Shown here piece by piece: positions 8,481 to 17,048 of a DNA stretch of 18,002 nt (its first letter is position 1; every line of letters begins with the position of its first letter). The position numbers and the translations under genes were made by a program. This stretch comes from Schoenoplectus triqueter (taxonomy: Eukaryota; Streptophyta; Magnoliopsida; Poales; Cyperaceae), in NCBI GenBank assembly GCA_964058805.1, contig CAXKVV010002118.1, forward strand, positions 1 through 18,002, given 5' to 3'. Under the pieces are notes generated by a model. That model did no database searches and was not told the origin of the DNA. It worked only from the letters and a program-made list of their open reading frames with translations.

Positions 8481-8848
8481 TTAGGTGATGGAGATTATCA
8501 ATTGGATGGTGGAGATATGTTTTTGGCCAAGAGATGGAATCGGGTAATAAAGCTTTGAGCTTTGGAAGAAGATAACAATGGCAGAGGGTAGAAGGGTATC
8601 CTAGATGCATTAGAGTGAGTATATATAGTATGTTTGGATGCTCTAGAAGGTTCTAACAACAGATGAGAAGTGGAGTCAAACATGGTCAACAGCCAAAGGC
8701 TTGAACTTTGGATTCGCTTGAATGGGGCCCACAACATAACAGAAGCACTAACAGAATTGAAGAACCATGTCCATGAGCCAAGGGAGTCTAATTGCTGGTG
8801 TATGAGTGGTGTATGGTTCTAATTCCCTGGTGCACCATCCCAATTGCC
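8481..8848. other. Sequence upstream of the main LTR TATA box
   Basis: Presumed U3. It holds no gene and no clear repeat. Confidence 0.4.
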
Positions 8849-8856
8849 TATATAAA
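8849..8856 (+). promoter_or_regulatory. Likely main LTR TATA box
   Basis: TATATAAA is followed about 30 bp later by an A/C-rich stretch and then GAGA-rich leader sequence, a typical plant polymerase II start region. The expected start is near 8880. It fits the U3/R border of the LTR. Confidence 0.55.
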
Positions 8857-8974
8857 CATCTGATCCATGGAGAATACATAACACACGCATACAGAAGACA
8901 AGAGATAGAGAGAGCACTTTATAGAGAGAGAGAGAGTAAGAAGAAGCAAGAATCCAGAAGAGAACTCTGATAGA

Positions 8975-9449
8975 ATCGATTGATCTCAGTTTTAACTTGA
9001 GAACTCGATCTATTTGCTTCAATTACTTGTTTGGAGGTAAGCTATATACTCTATTATCTGCCAATTAGGGATTAGTAGATTTAATTCTTGAAGATTGGAG
9101 CTTTAAAGATGTAATTGCCACTGGGTATCAGCATTTTACTGTGCTGTTTCTAAATTTCTTTGAATTTCAACTCTTTCTTCATGATTTTCTTCTTTATTTC
9201 ATGCATTGCAAGTTTATATAGTATAAATCTTTCATTTCTTTCAATGAATTTTGATTAAAGGTTGATGAATAAGGCTGTTAAATCGATTGATCTCAGTTCA
9301 ACTTGAGAACTCGGTAACAGTTGAGTTCATTGATCAATTCTTGATTCTTGAGTGAGAATTATCTTGATCCTTGTTAATACTATATGCATTAGGGTCTGGG
9401 GAGTCCTTTGAAGTCGATTGATCTCAGATATAATCTTGAGAACTCGACT
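8975..9449 (+). repeat. Three dispersed copies of a ~35-nt hairpin in presumed R/U5
   Basis: Copies at 8975-9009, 9282-9315 and 9412-9449 share TTGATCTCAG and CTTGAGAACTC. The outer arms are ATCGA/TCGAT, ATCGA/TCGGT and AGTCGA/TCGACT. The inner arms are CTCA+GTT/AAC, CTCA+GTT/AAC and CTCA+GAT/ATC, with the same bulged T before TGAG. Two independent paired changes separate copy 3 from copies 1 and 2. The first copy starts about 95 nt after the predicted transcription start. Confidence 0.75.
9031..9042 (+). promoter_or_regulatory. Possible 5' splice site in the LTR leader
   Basis: TTGGAG/GTAAGC has a near-perfect plant donor consensus just after the first leader hairpin, about 155 nt after the predicted start. 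It could be the end of a leader exon. No acceptor partner is assigned. Confidence 0.3.
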
Positions 9450-9873
9450 GATTTGGAATTTCAATACTGTTATCGCGTTCCGTTTCTGAAATTGAGTTTC
9501 AGATTGAGAATTAGGGAAGATTATAAGCATATGCATGCATGTCGTGGTTTGAATAAGTGTTATAAAGAGTATTAAGCATGACAATGTCAATATTGATCAA
9601 TGAATAACATGAATTTGAAGTAAATTGCAATCGGTACCAATGGCTTCTGTTGCGCTTTGACAATCATCCCGAATAATGGAGTTATAGGCCAATTTAAATC
9701 GTTCTAATCATGATAGAAGGCATTTACATGTATATACGATGCTGATTGTGTGCTTAATTGTTGTAAAAGATGATCAATTGCTTTGAATTTATGGGATATG
9801 AAATTCGGTACCGACTGGTACCAAATTGACTCATCCGACAGTGGTATACATCACGGTTCACCGGATGGATCGT
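9450..9873. other. Presumed U5, no recognised feature
   Basis: Moderately AT-rich with no gene or repeat identified. Confidence 0.4.
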
Positions 9874-9934
9874 CGATCAGACATTGTAGAATGATTCTCC
9901 ATGACAATACGATACTAGGGCAGTTGTCTGATCG
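9874..9934. repeat. 10-bp inverted repeat
   Basis: CGATCAGACA (9874-9883) and TGTCTGATCG (9925-9934) are perfect inverted repeats with a 41-nt spacer, in a locally GC-richer patch. Confidence 0.6.
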
Positions 9935-10091
9935 GAGAAAGACGGCCGCAATCGCCGGCGCTGCCAATGGCACTAATCTTGAAGCTCATGTTGACTGGAG
10001 AGTCAGAGAATCACGGCAGCACGAATATTGGCGTATGTGTGTGAATCTTGAAGAGATCGGGCGCATGAGGTGAAGCGTCATATTAATAGGG

Positions 10092-10215
10092 AGATGGATG
10101 TAGATCTGGGTCGTCCATCTATTACAAACCAATCTTGAAGCATATCCAGCGGCCCAAGTAAGAACGAAGTTAAATGAAAGATGAGCACCAATCTTGGAGC
10201 AGATCCAAAGGCCCA
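10092..10215. repeat. Short hairpin and 28-bp direct repeat at the presumed LTR end
   Basis: AGATGGA/TCCATCT (10092-10120) is a 7-bp stem. CCAATCTTGAAGCATATCC... (10129-10156) and CCAATCTTGGAGCAGATCC... (10188-10215) are 28-bp copies with four differences, each ending in GGCCCA. Confidence 0.6.
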
Positions 10216-10240
10216 GATTAGACCCATTAATTAAATAATA

Positions 10241-11410
10241 ACAGAATAGTAATAATATGGAGTAAATAAATGATTCAAGAATGCTATTGAACTCCAAATT
10301 GACTCAAATTTGTTTCTAAAATTTTCTTATTTTTCATACTATTTTTTTTATACAATAATATTCCAGTTTTAGAGATATAATCATGATAAAACAATTTAAA
10401 AGCAAAATACATTACATATATTGATATAGTTGACCTGGATTTGACTTGTCATTTTAAATACTATAAAAATTCCAAAAATACAAATAAAAATCATAAATAA
10501 TAACTAGATATATTTTAGTAATTTTTCAAGTGATTTTCCATGAAATAATAATAGTGATAGTAATATACTATAATAAATAATGAGATTAGCTATATTCTTT
10601 GATAAATAAAAAAATATATATGAATAATAATAGATATTATATTGATATTTTCTTGATATTTTCCCGTAAAAAAAAGAATAATAAAAATAAATAGCACAAA
10701 ATATACAAGATATACTACTATGGTAATAAATACATTTTCTTTTACAATAAAGAATAATGATATAGTTTTATAATATGAATTGTATTTCTTTTGTATTTCT
10801 TTACAAATATAAAAATATATACTTTTGATGAATAAAATGTAATAAAAATAATAGTTGTAATAAAAACATAATGAATTTCATCTCTTATGACTATTTTCAA
10901 TTAATAATAAAAATCTTATACTTTTCTATAGATAATAAATAGAAATAATAAAAATAGATATAATGAATAGTATAATAAATAGAATGGAATATTAATAATG
11001 ATTTCTTTTAGCTATTATAGATATTAAAAAAAATAATAATAATAAAAAAATACAATAATAAAAAAAATAATAATAGTAAAATAGTATAGCTAACCACCTT
11101 TTAATTTTGTAAATAATTCTTACATAATGAATAGTATTACAATATAATAGAATATAATAATAAAATTCTATTACTTTAGCTATTACAAACATTAAAAAAA
11201 TATATACAAATAAAATCATTGCCATTTTATTTTCTATTATTTTAGTAAGTGATTTTCTATAGAATAAATAGAGTTTAGAAATAATAAAAATAAAATTCTA
11301 CTATTTTAGCTATTATAAAATCCCAAAAATATAAATAAAGTTCTAAGTTAATAGCTACTCACTTTCTATTATTTTTGTAAATAGTTTTCTACATAGATAA
11401 ATAGCATTCA
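10241..11410. repeat. Very AT-rich zone with degenerate ~130-bp tandem repeats
   Basis: Recurring landmarks are TTAGCTATTA at 11176 and 11306 (130 bp apart) and near 11008, and GTAAATA/GTAAGTG followed by TTTTCTA and ATAAATAG near 11110, 11243 and 11377. TAGCTACTCAC at 11352 and TAGCTAACCAC at 11086 are 266 bp apart, twice the period. Units blur leftward. No coding sequence is supported. Confidence 0.5.
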
Positions 11411-11428
11411 AAATAATAATAATAATAA

Positions 11429-11506
<78 letters not shown>
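11411..11506. repeat. (TAA)n microsatellite
   Basis: Nearly pure AAT/TAA trinucleotides, interrupted by one AAAATAA near the left end. On the minus strand it reads as a poly-isoleucine frame, which is an artefact. Confidence 0.95.
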
Positions 11507-11508
<2 letters not shown>

Positions 11509-11580
11509 GCATCTTTACAATAGAGATAATAATAAGAGATATTATATGGGCTTTGTGTATTTTGATGAATAAAAAATGTT

Positions 11581-12313
11581 CACACAAGGAGTGTGGAGCC
11601 ACATGAGAATATTTGCACAACATTTAGGACGATATGTCGAGACAAGAATATCTTGACATTTGATGAATAATAATAAGATACGTTGAGACAAGAACATCTT
11701 GACGCGAGAAGATTAAGGCTTTGATAGCAACATGAAGAAGATGCGTTGAGACAGGAACATCTCGACGTGAGGAGATTAAGGCTTCGATAGCAACATGAAG
11801 AAGATGCGTTGAGACAAGAACATCTCGACGTGAGGAGATTAAGGCTTCGATAGCAATATGAAGAAAATGCGTTGAGACAAGAACATCTTGACGTGAGAAG
11901 ATTAAGGCTTCGATAGCAACCTGAGAAGATACATCGAGACAGGAACATTTTGATGTTTGATGAAGAATAACCAGAGCTACGATACTAACATGAAGATATA
12001 CGTCGACTCTGAAGAAGAAGAACATTACGATGTCCTAGAGAGGTGACATCTTAATGACTCGCTGCCATGAGCAAGTAACTCATGATTGAATACGCTCACA
12101 CAAGGGGTGTAGGGCTACATAGTAATTTTGCACAAGTAATGCAACACGTAAGATGATTAGTCGAGACAAGAACATCTTGACGCTCGTTGAAGATTGACCA
12201 AAGCTACGACATCAGCATGGAGAAATATGTCGACTTTGAAGATGAAGAACATTACGATGTCCGAGCGAAGTGACATCTTAATGACTCGGTGTCATGAACA
12301 AGTAATTCATGAC
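11581..12313. repeat. Duplicated hairpin module
   Basis: Two related modules, 11581-12084 and about 12096-12313, have the same order: a CACACAAGG...GTGT head, a GAGACAAGAACATCTTGAC hairpin, a GATGTC/GACATC hairpin (12029-12050; 12256-12277) and a CAAGTAA-loop hairpin. The last is CATGAG/CTCATG (12066-12084) in module 1 and GTCATGAA/TTCATGAC (12291-12313) in module 2. The head hairpin is GTGTG-GAGC-CACAT (11591-11604) against GTGTA-GGGC-TACAT (12107-12120). Module 1 is longer because it carries the 63-bp tandem copies. Confidence 0.75.
11681..11932. repeat. Four tandem 63-bp units
   Basis: Units 11681-11743, 11744-11806, 11807-11869 and 11870-11932 keep an exact 63-bp period (GATTAAGGCT at 11711, 11774, 11837, 11900). 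Each starts with a hairpin CGTTGAGA/TCTYGACG around a CARGAACA loop. Degenerate flanking copies have other pairing arms: ATGTCGAGA/TCTTGACAT (11634-11659), ACATCGAGA/TTTTGATGT (11931-11956) and GTCGAGA/TCTTGAC (12160-12181). Confidence 0.9.
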
Positions 12314-12332
12314 CATTTGAGCTGGCAAGACT

Positions 12333-12921
12333 GAACTCGTCCGTCGACGAGTTTGTCTCCCGGCTCACTTCCCGAGACTGTGAGATTGAATCGGTCTGTT
12401 GGTAGATTCATCCACAAAACAGTGAATGTGAACCGTTCTGTAGGTAGGTTCCTTCACTAACACATGCCTCAATGTTGAACTGGCCCAGCGCTTCAGGTTT
12501 AATATTGTGTGCAATTGTGTTTCCTAGGTTTATGAATCGGCTTAGTGCTACGAATTCATGATCTAGAAGATCGGTGAGAAGAAATACGTGGGCCATAGCC
12601 ACCCTTCTCCTGATTCACCAACCTCAAGGTCAACCGGCTCAGTGCTTCGAGTTGTATTTTGTGTGATTGGTTGTTGACTAGTTAAGATTGAACCGGTCTG
12701 TTTGTAGGTTTATCTTCTAGATCAACGGAGGTCGAGTCGGTCTGTATGTAGACTCACCTCAAGCCCCCTATGAAGAGATTAACCTGGTCTGTTGGTAAGG
12801 TTACATCTCGAGGTGGCATGGACTGAACCGGTCTGTTTGTAGGTTCGTCCCCCATAGGATAAAACCGATCTGTTTGTAGGTTTTGTCCCCCCCTAGATTG
12901 AACCGATCTGTTTGTAGGTTC
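12333..12921 (+). repeat. Array of 12 hairpins in two families with conserved loops and co-varying arms
   Basis: Family A has nine copies, each with a loop of exactly 12 nt, consensus G(G/A)TCTGT(T/A)(T/G)GTA with small variants. Arms by 5' start: 12333 GAACT/AGTTT (diverged loop), 12388 GAATC/GATTC, 12430 GAACC/GGTTC, 12690 GAACC/GGTTT, 12734 GAGTC/GACTC, 12781 AACCT/AGGTT, 12825 GAACC/GGTTC, 12861 AAAACC/GGTTTT, 12900 GAACC/GGTTC. Several extend after a one-base bulge by outer arms unique to that copy, for example GAGGT/ACCTC (12728-12760) and GAGAT/ATCTC (12775-12809). Family B has three copies (12477, 12534, 12631) with a 14-nt loop like GGCTCAGTGCTTCG and arms GAACT/GGTTT, ATGAAT/ATTCAT and CAAC/GTTG. 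Confidence 0.85.
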
Positions 12922-12941
12922 ATCTTCCGTAGATCCCTTTT

Positions 12942-12947
12942 TATAAA
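12942..12947 (+). promoter_or_regulatory. TATA box after the hairpin array
   Basis: TATAAA within CCCTTTTTATAAACTTAG lies directly downstream of the last hairpin and is followed by a C/T-rich stretch. It resembles a polymerase II start region of an LTR, which would make the hairpin array its upstream U3 region. Confidence 0.45.
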
Positions 12948-12969
12948 CTTAGACGACCACTTGCCCATC

Positions 12970-13324
12970 TCTTAACTATACTATTTGCTTCTCTCTTTCA
13001 AAGATCCAGAGGTGCCTCGAGGTTCGTAGCCCAGGGTAATTAACGGTGGGGGCTTGCGCCCACCGGAATCTACAAGAACTCACAATCACTAAAAAACCCC
13101 CTGAATGTGCATCCAAATATCTCTAAACGGCCGAATCGGCCGACACCCATCAGATGCACGCTCGGGAGGGATCTCCGTGTCCTTCTTCCGCAGAACCCAT
13201 CGCCCGGCGGCGGTGCGGCGGCGCGCGAAAAAGGGTCGCACAATCGTACTAGACTATGAGAAAAACAATTCTAAAATAAAAAAAAATACGAATGAGCCAA
13301 CCTCCAACCTACTCCAAAAGTAGG
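12970..13324 (+). other. Possible LTR leader followed by a GC-rich block
   Basis: After the TATA box come CCTCGAGG, a strong hairpin GGTGGG/CCCACC with an 8-nt loop (13045-13064) and, at about 13125-13230, a GC-rich island with the palindrome CGGCCGA-A-TCGGCCG and CGG repeats. A short frame over the block (13105-13323) is Arg-rich and matches no family I know. This block contrasts sharply with the AT-rich DNA on both sides. Confidence 0.4.
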
Positions 13325-14371
13325 ACAACTATATGATATGATATGATGAAAATAAAAATTTTGATCCTCTACTGTGCAGGATAGCATGTGATTTATTGGA
13401 TCACTTTAAAATTCTTGTAGTACCGAATTATGAGGAAATTTAATTTCCTATGGTTAGTAACGGCTTGGAGTTGTTGGTAATGGTTTAGAACAAACTCTCA
13501 AAATTTTCTAAGGCGCAGAATCTATCATTTAAACCAGAGAGTGACATTGAACCAATGCTTCCTAACCGTTTAACGGCTGAGCCGTTACAATGGCTCATAA
13601 ATCGTTAGTAACGGCTTACAGAATCAAAGGCCAAGATTTCTCAATATTAATCAAGATCACATCTCTATTTTTTTTATCAGTTATTGGTAAGTCATTGCAA
13701 AAGCTTATGAGCCATTAATAGTGACTTAACTTGACAATGCTCAATTTGTTCAGTTTCCTGAATAATATTTAAAGGGTTGCTCAGTTCACTCAATTTCTAA
13801 CCTGAAACATCCAAATATTCTAATCTTCTAAGAACATACTGATCACGTACTTGAGATCTTTTTGAGCATTCTAACTAAATCTAATCTTGTTTAACAAGAC
13901 TAGTTATTTTAGTTCTTATATTGCTTGAACAATTGAGTATTGAGTTACTCAATTTGTTCTCTGTTGTAGTTTTTTCTTTTGAGCCTCGAGTAATATTTGA
14001 GTCTTTTGTTTATTTGTTGTCTTTTAGTCTTTTGTACTAGTATTGTAAAAAATCTAAGGCTTCGTTGTAAGATAATTTCTTTGGTAATAACTCGATGCTT
14101 CATTTGTGAGGTGAGTTCCAAAAATATTATTTTTTTATAATCGAACTCCGTTAAAATCCTCGTGTTATTTACTTTTTAGCACTTGCATTCTTTGGTTCTT
14201 CATTTTTCAATTTTATAAAGTTTAAATTTCTTATGAAAATTTGTCGATTTATTGTTCTATATTAATTACTCTTTTTGATAATTAATATTTAACCGATTCT
14301 CATTACATATCTACTTTATTGCATCTAGTAGTTGACTAAGCTTTTGTTCTTTTTTGTACTATCTTCTCTTA
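13325..14371. other. AT-rich region, possibly an old LTR fragment
   Basis: Contains a perfect 7-bp hairpin TAACGGC-TGA-GCCGTTA (13571-13587), several AACGG/CCGTT repeats around 13450-13620, a TATTTAAA near 13768 and a T-rich stretch with GTTAAAATCCTCGTGTTA near 14150, which is reminiscent of copia-type LTR ends. No terminal pair or target duplication was found, so the identity is open. No gene seen. Confidence 0.3.
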
Positions 14372-15204
14372 GGGTTCATTTGGTACTCCATGGAATAATA
14401 AAAAGTAGGAATAACATTGTTATTCTGATGAATTAATTTCCCAAATGAATTTTAGACTAAGTAGAATAGTGTGTAAGAGTGATAATTCGGTATACCAAAC
14501 TATAGATGGTATATCAGTTTAGCTCTCGTCGGAATAGCGATTATTATTTTATTATGTTGTATTATATTATTATATTATGATTATAATTTATTATTATTAT
14601 TATTATTATTATATTATTTAGTATCATTATTATATTATATTATTATCTTATAATTATGATTATTATTAATTATTATTTTATCATCAATGTTAGTATTATT
14701 ATATTTTTATGATTATAATTTTTTATTATTATATTATTATAATTATGATTATATATTATTATTATATTATTATGATTATGATAATATTTATTATTATTAT
14801 ATTATGATTATGGTTATATTATTATTATTATTATGACCATGATTATTATTATTTATTATTATTATTATCATGATTATGATTATAATTATTTATTACTATT
14901 ATATGATTATGATTATAACTTATTATTATATTATAATTATGATTATATTATTATTATATTATTATTATTTATTATGATTATGATTATGATTATGATTATG
15001 ATTATTTAATTATTATTTAGTTATACTATATTATATTATTATATTATTTAACTATTCTCATCAACAACTATCAAATGATATTTTCGCTCTTCTGAACAAT
15101 CAAGAATATTGTTCTTCTACCCCTCTTCTAAAATGACACTATTTTATTAGTCTTTCAAAATTATCACTCTTTAAAAGTTATTCTTTGATTTGCTAAACGA
15201 ACCT
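14372..15204. mobile_element. MITE-like element with TTA target duplication
   Basis: Terminal inverted repeats GGGTTCATTTGGTA (14372) and the complement of TGCTAAACGAACCT (ending 15204) match at 10 of 14 positions, all differences being transitions. TTA flanks both ends (14369-14371, 15205-15207), as in PIF/Harbinger (Tourist-like) elements. A perfect 12-bp subterminal inverted repeat AAGAGTGATAAT lies at 14475-14486 and 15160-15171. No transposase is present and the centre is an expanded TTA-rich tract. Confidence 0.65.
14540..15050. repeat. TTA/TTATGA-rich simple-sequence tract
   Basis: Nearly continuous ATT, TTA and GATTAT repeats with few other bases, inside the MITE-like element. It probably expanded after insertion. 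Confidence 0.9.
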
Positions 15205-15207
15205 TTA

Positions 15208-15635
15208 GTCTATTTTTGGTGTTCTTGTAGTTGTACCAACCAGTTATCTTTTAGACTTGATCATACTTATGTTTTTTTTATGAAATACGTATCACCGTAG
15301 TTTACCTTAAAATATCAATAAGGATTCGTGCAAATAATTACAATAGATGTAGATCATTGGATGCCACTTTCTAAAGATACTTGCTATGATATTCTCGGTA
15401 GAGAGCCCATTAGCCAATCGACTTCAATTACCTAGTACAGTGTATTATGTAGTATGTACATGCCATCAGTCAGATCGATCTACTATCATATATTCATATA
15501 TGCATTTAGTCTAATTCTCTATATTCTCTAGTCATCGACGACTTATTAACTTGTTATATGCGGAAATCGTATAAAAATAATTATTATTTTTAAAATAAGA
15601 AAAGTGAATATATTATACTTTATATACATAAAAAC
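15208..15635. other. No recognised feature
   Basis: Mixed AT-rich DNA. No gene, promoter box or convincing repeat is seen. Confidence 0.5.
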
Positions 15636-16004
15636 AGGGGCGAATGTAGTAAAGGTACTGTTACTAACCCTTTGGATTTTATTTTAACCGCCCTAAAATG
15701 TTTGATTACTTTTATTGAGAATTTTTTGTTTAATACCGTGGATAATTAAAGAATTATGTAAAATTGCAAAATATGAAGTTCCATAGAGAAAAATTTTCTT
15801 CAACGGTTTAGTTATTTATTATTTTGAGTTGTATATTTTTATTATTTTTAATATATAAAAGGATATTATTTTGATAGTTTTTATTAGATAAGAATTTATG
15901 TTGAATTATTAATTTTTATTTAGTATCTGATTATTTAATGGGTTTGAATCCGATAAACTACAATCTGATTACTAACCCCTGGCTAAAATCATACATCCGT
16001 CTCT
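15636..16004. mobile_element. Possible degenerate short inverted-repeat element
   Basis: AGGGGCGAATGTAG (15636-15649) pairs with ATACATCCGTCTCT (15991-16004) at 10 of 14 positions. GGGGCGGATGTA-type ends recur in plant genomes. No target duplication is visible and no coding sequence lies inside. Confidence 0.35.
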
Positions 16005-16013
16005 ACATAAAAA

Positions 16014-16434
16014 TGAGAAGGTATCTAATGTCATTATTCTAAATGATATCTAATTCCACCAACTTACTTTCTTAATTTATATTTAAAATTTAATACACAA
16101 ATTTTGAATCCAAACAATTAATTTTGTTCATTTTTATAATTGATGTATGCTTATAAAATTTCATGATTTTTTAAGATCATTTTTTTACTAAATCAAATGA
16201 TAACAAAATAAGTACATAAAAATTAATTAATTATAGTTAACTAGATTCATTCATTTTGTTATCATTTGATCTAATATAAAATAACCTCCAAAATCATAAA
16301 ATTTACAATCATAAAAACTGAACAAGGTCAATAATTTGAATTCAAAATTTAAGAATTAAATTTTAAAATATAAAATAAAAAATAAGTTGATGACATCATA
16401 TATCATTAAAACTAGTGGCACTAGATCTCTTCTC
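16014..16434. mobile_element. Foldback MITE with 8-bp target duplication
   Basis: Two long imperfect arms (about 16014-16215 and 16250-16434) are inverted copies; for example AATCAAATGATAACAAAAT at 16193-16211 faces ATTTTGTTATCATTTGAT at 16253-16270. Ends read GAGAAGGTATCTA and, inverted, GAGAAGAGATCTA. CATAAAAA stands on both sides (16006-16013, 16435-16442). An 8-bp duplication suggests hAT, though Mutator-type cannot be excluded. There is no coding sequence. Confidence 0.75.
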
Positions 16435-16532
16435 CATAAAAAAGTATGGAAAATATAAGCATCTTTTATTTTATCAAATAGAATAAAATCATAATCCGCA
16501 ACTAACAAAATCACAATATATGTCATGTATAT

Positions 16533-17048
16533 AGGGGTGACAATTTAGTATGTTGCCCACTAGACCCATCTCACTCATGCTTGGTGTAACAATCAATTCG
16601 TCTGGTTCGGAGAGCGAGTGATCAGTAGAGCCGACTTGAGTCATCCGACAGGCCGAATTGAGTATGAGTTTGAGATTAGACTCACCCATCCGGCCTGGAA
16701 TGTTATACATATATTTAATTTATGAATATGTGTTTATATATAGATTTAATCGTATATGTTTCTTAATTTTTTTATTAAATAAATATGATTTTCATGTTTT
16801 TAATATAATTTTATTTGATTTCAATTGATCTATTTATATATCTAAATGCATATAAAATTGTACAACAATGAGATAAAAATAATTAAATAAGAAATTGGCA
16901 GGTCAGGAAGGACCGAATCGGGTGGAGAGCGAATGACTCATGGGTCGGTCAAGCTAGTGATTTTAAATCTATTGACATGAACGGGCAGGATACACAATGA
17001 ATTTTGGTCGCTTAAATAGCTCATCTATCTAATTCATTGTCATCCTTA
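16533..17048. mobile_element. Non-autonomous element with 9-bp target duplication
   Basis: AGGGGTGACAATT at 16533 is matched by the inverted AATTCATTGTCATCCTTA at 17031-17048. CATGTATAT is present directly before (16524-16532) and after (17049-17057), a 9-bp duplication as made by Mutator-like transposases. The inside holds inverted GACTCA/CCGA-type motifs (16560-16690, 16900-16950) and no transposase. Ends starting GGGGTGRCAATT are widespread in plant genomes. Confidence 0.75.

Larger units (their letters stand above)
1..10240 (+). mobile_element. Tat-type Ty3/gypsy LTR retrotransposon, 3' part
   Basis: The window opens inside pol of an LTR retrotransposon. Seen: an integrase C-terminus, a long spacer, an antisense spliced gene, a purine tract, then a promoter-bearing non-coding stretch that fits a long 3' LTR. 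Known of the family: Tat-clade gypsy elements lack an integrase chromodomain, have very long LTRs and often carry extra, sometimes antisense, reading frames between pol and the 3' LTR, which matches this layout. The 5' LTR, gag, protease and reverse transcriptase lie outside the window, so LTR ends cannot be set by comparing LTRs. The right edge near 10.24 kb is an estimate from the change to very AT-rich DNA. Confidence 0.7.
6104..10240 (+). mobile_element. Probable long 3' LTR
   Basis: The region follows a purine tract, holds no protein-coding sequence, and has plus-strand promoter signals culminating in TATATAAA at 8849. Tat-type elements are known for LTRs of several kilobases. Both borders are uncertain because the 5' LTR is absent. 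The right border is placed where the sequence turns into the AT-rich repeat zone. Confidence 0.4.

Noticed and set aside
9783..10073. Plus-strand frame of 96 codons in presumed U5
   Set aside because: No recognisable domain, and the position at the LTR end argues against a gene.
11408..11623. Minus-strand frame with a long poly-isoleucine run
   Set aside because: It is a translation of the (TAA)n microsatellite.
11580..12025. Two overlapping minus-strand open frames with Ser/Cys-rich repeats
   Set aside because: The 63-bp period is 21 codons, so tandem copies keep frames open automatically. The peptide is low complexity and the DNA is better explained as hairpin repeats.
12333..12921. CRISPR-like array
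   Set aside because: Repeats are hairpins with variable arms and irregular spacing of 37-260 bp, the context is a plant genome, and no cas genes are present.
13105..13323. Arg-rich 72-codon plus-strand frame over the GC-rich block
   Set aside because: Composition alone explains the residues. There is no homology I recognise, so it is kept only as an observation.
13325..14371. Solo copia-type LTR
   Set aside because: Some T-rich U5-like wording and a TATTTAAA are present, but no paired TG...CA ends or target duplication could be found.
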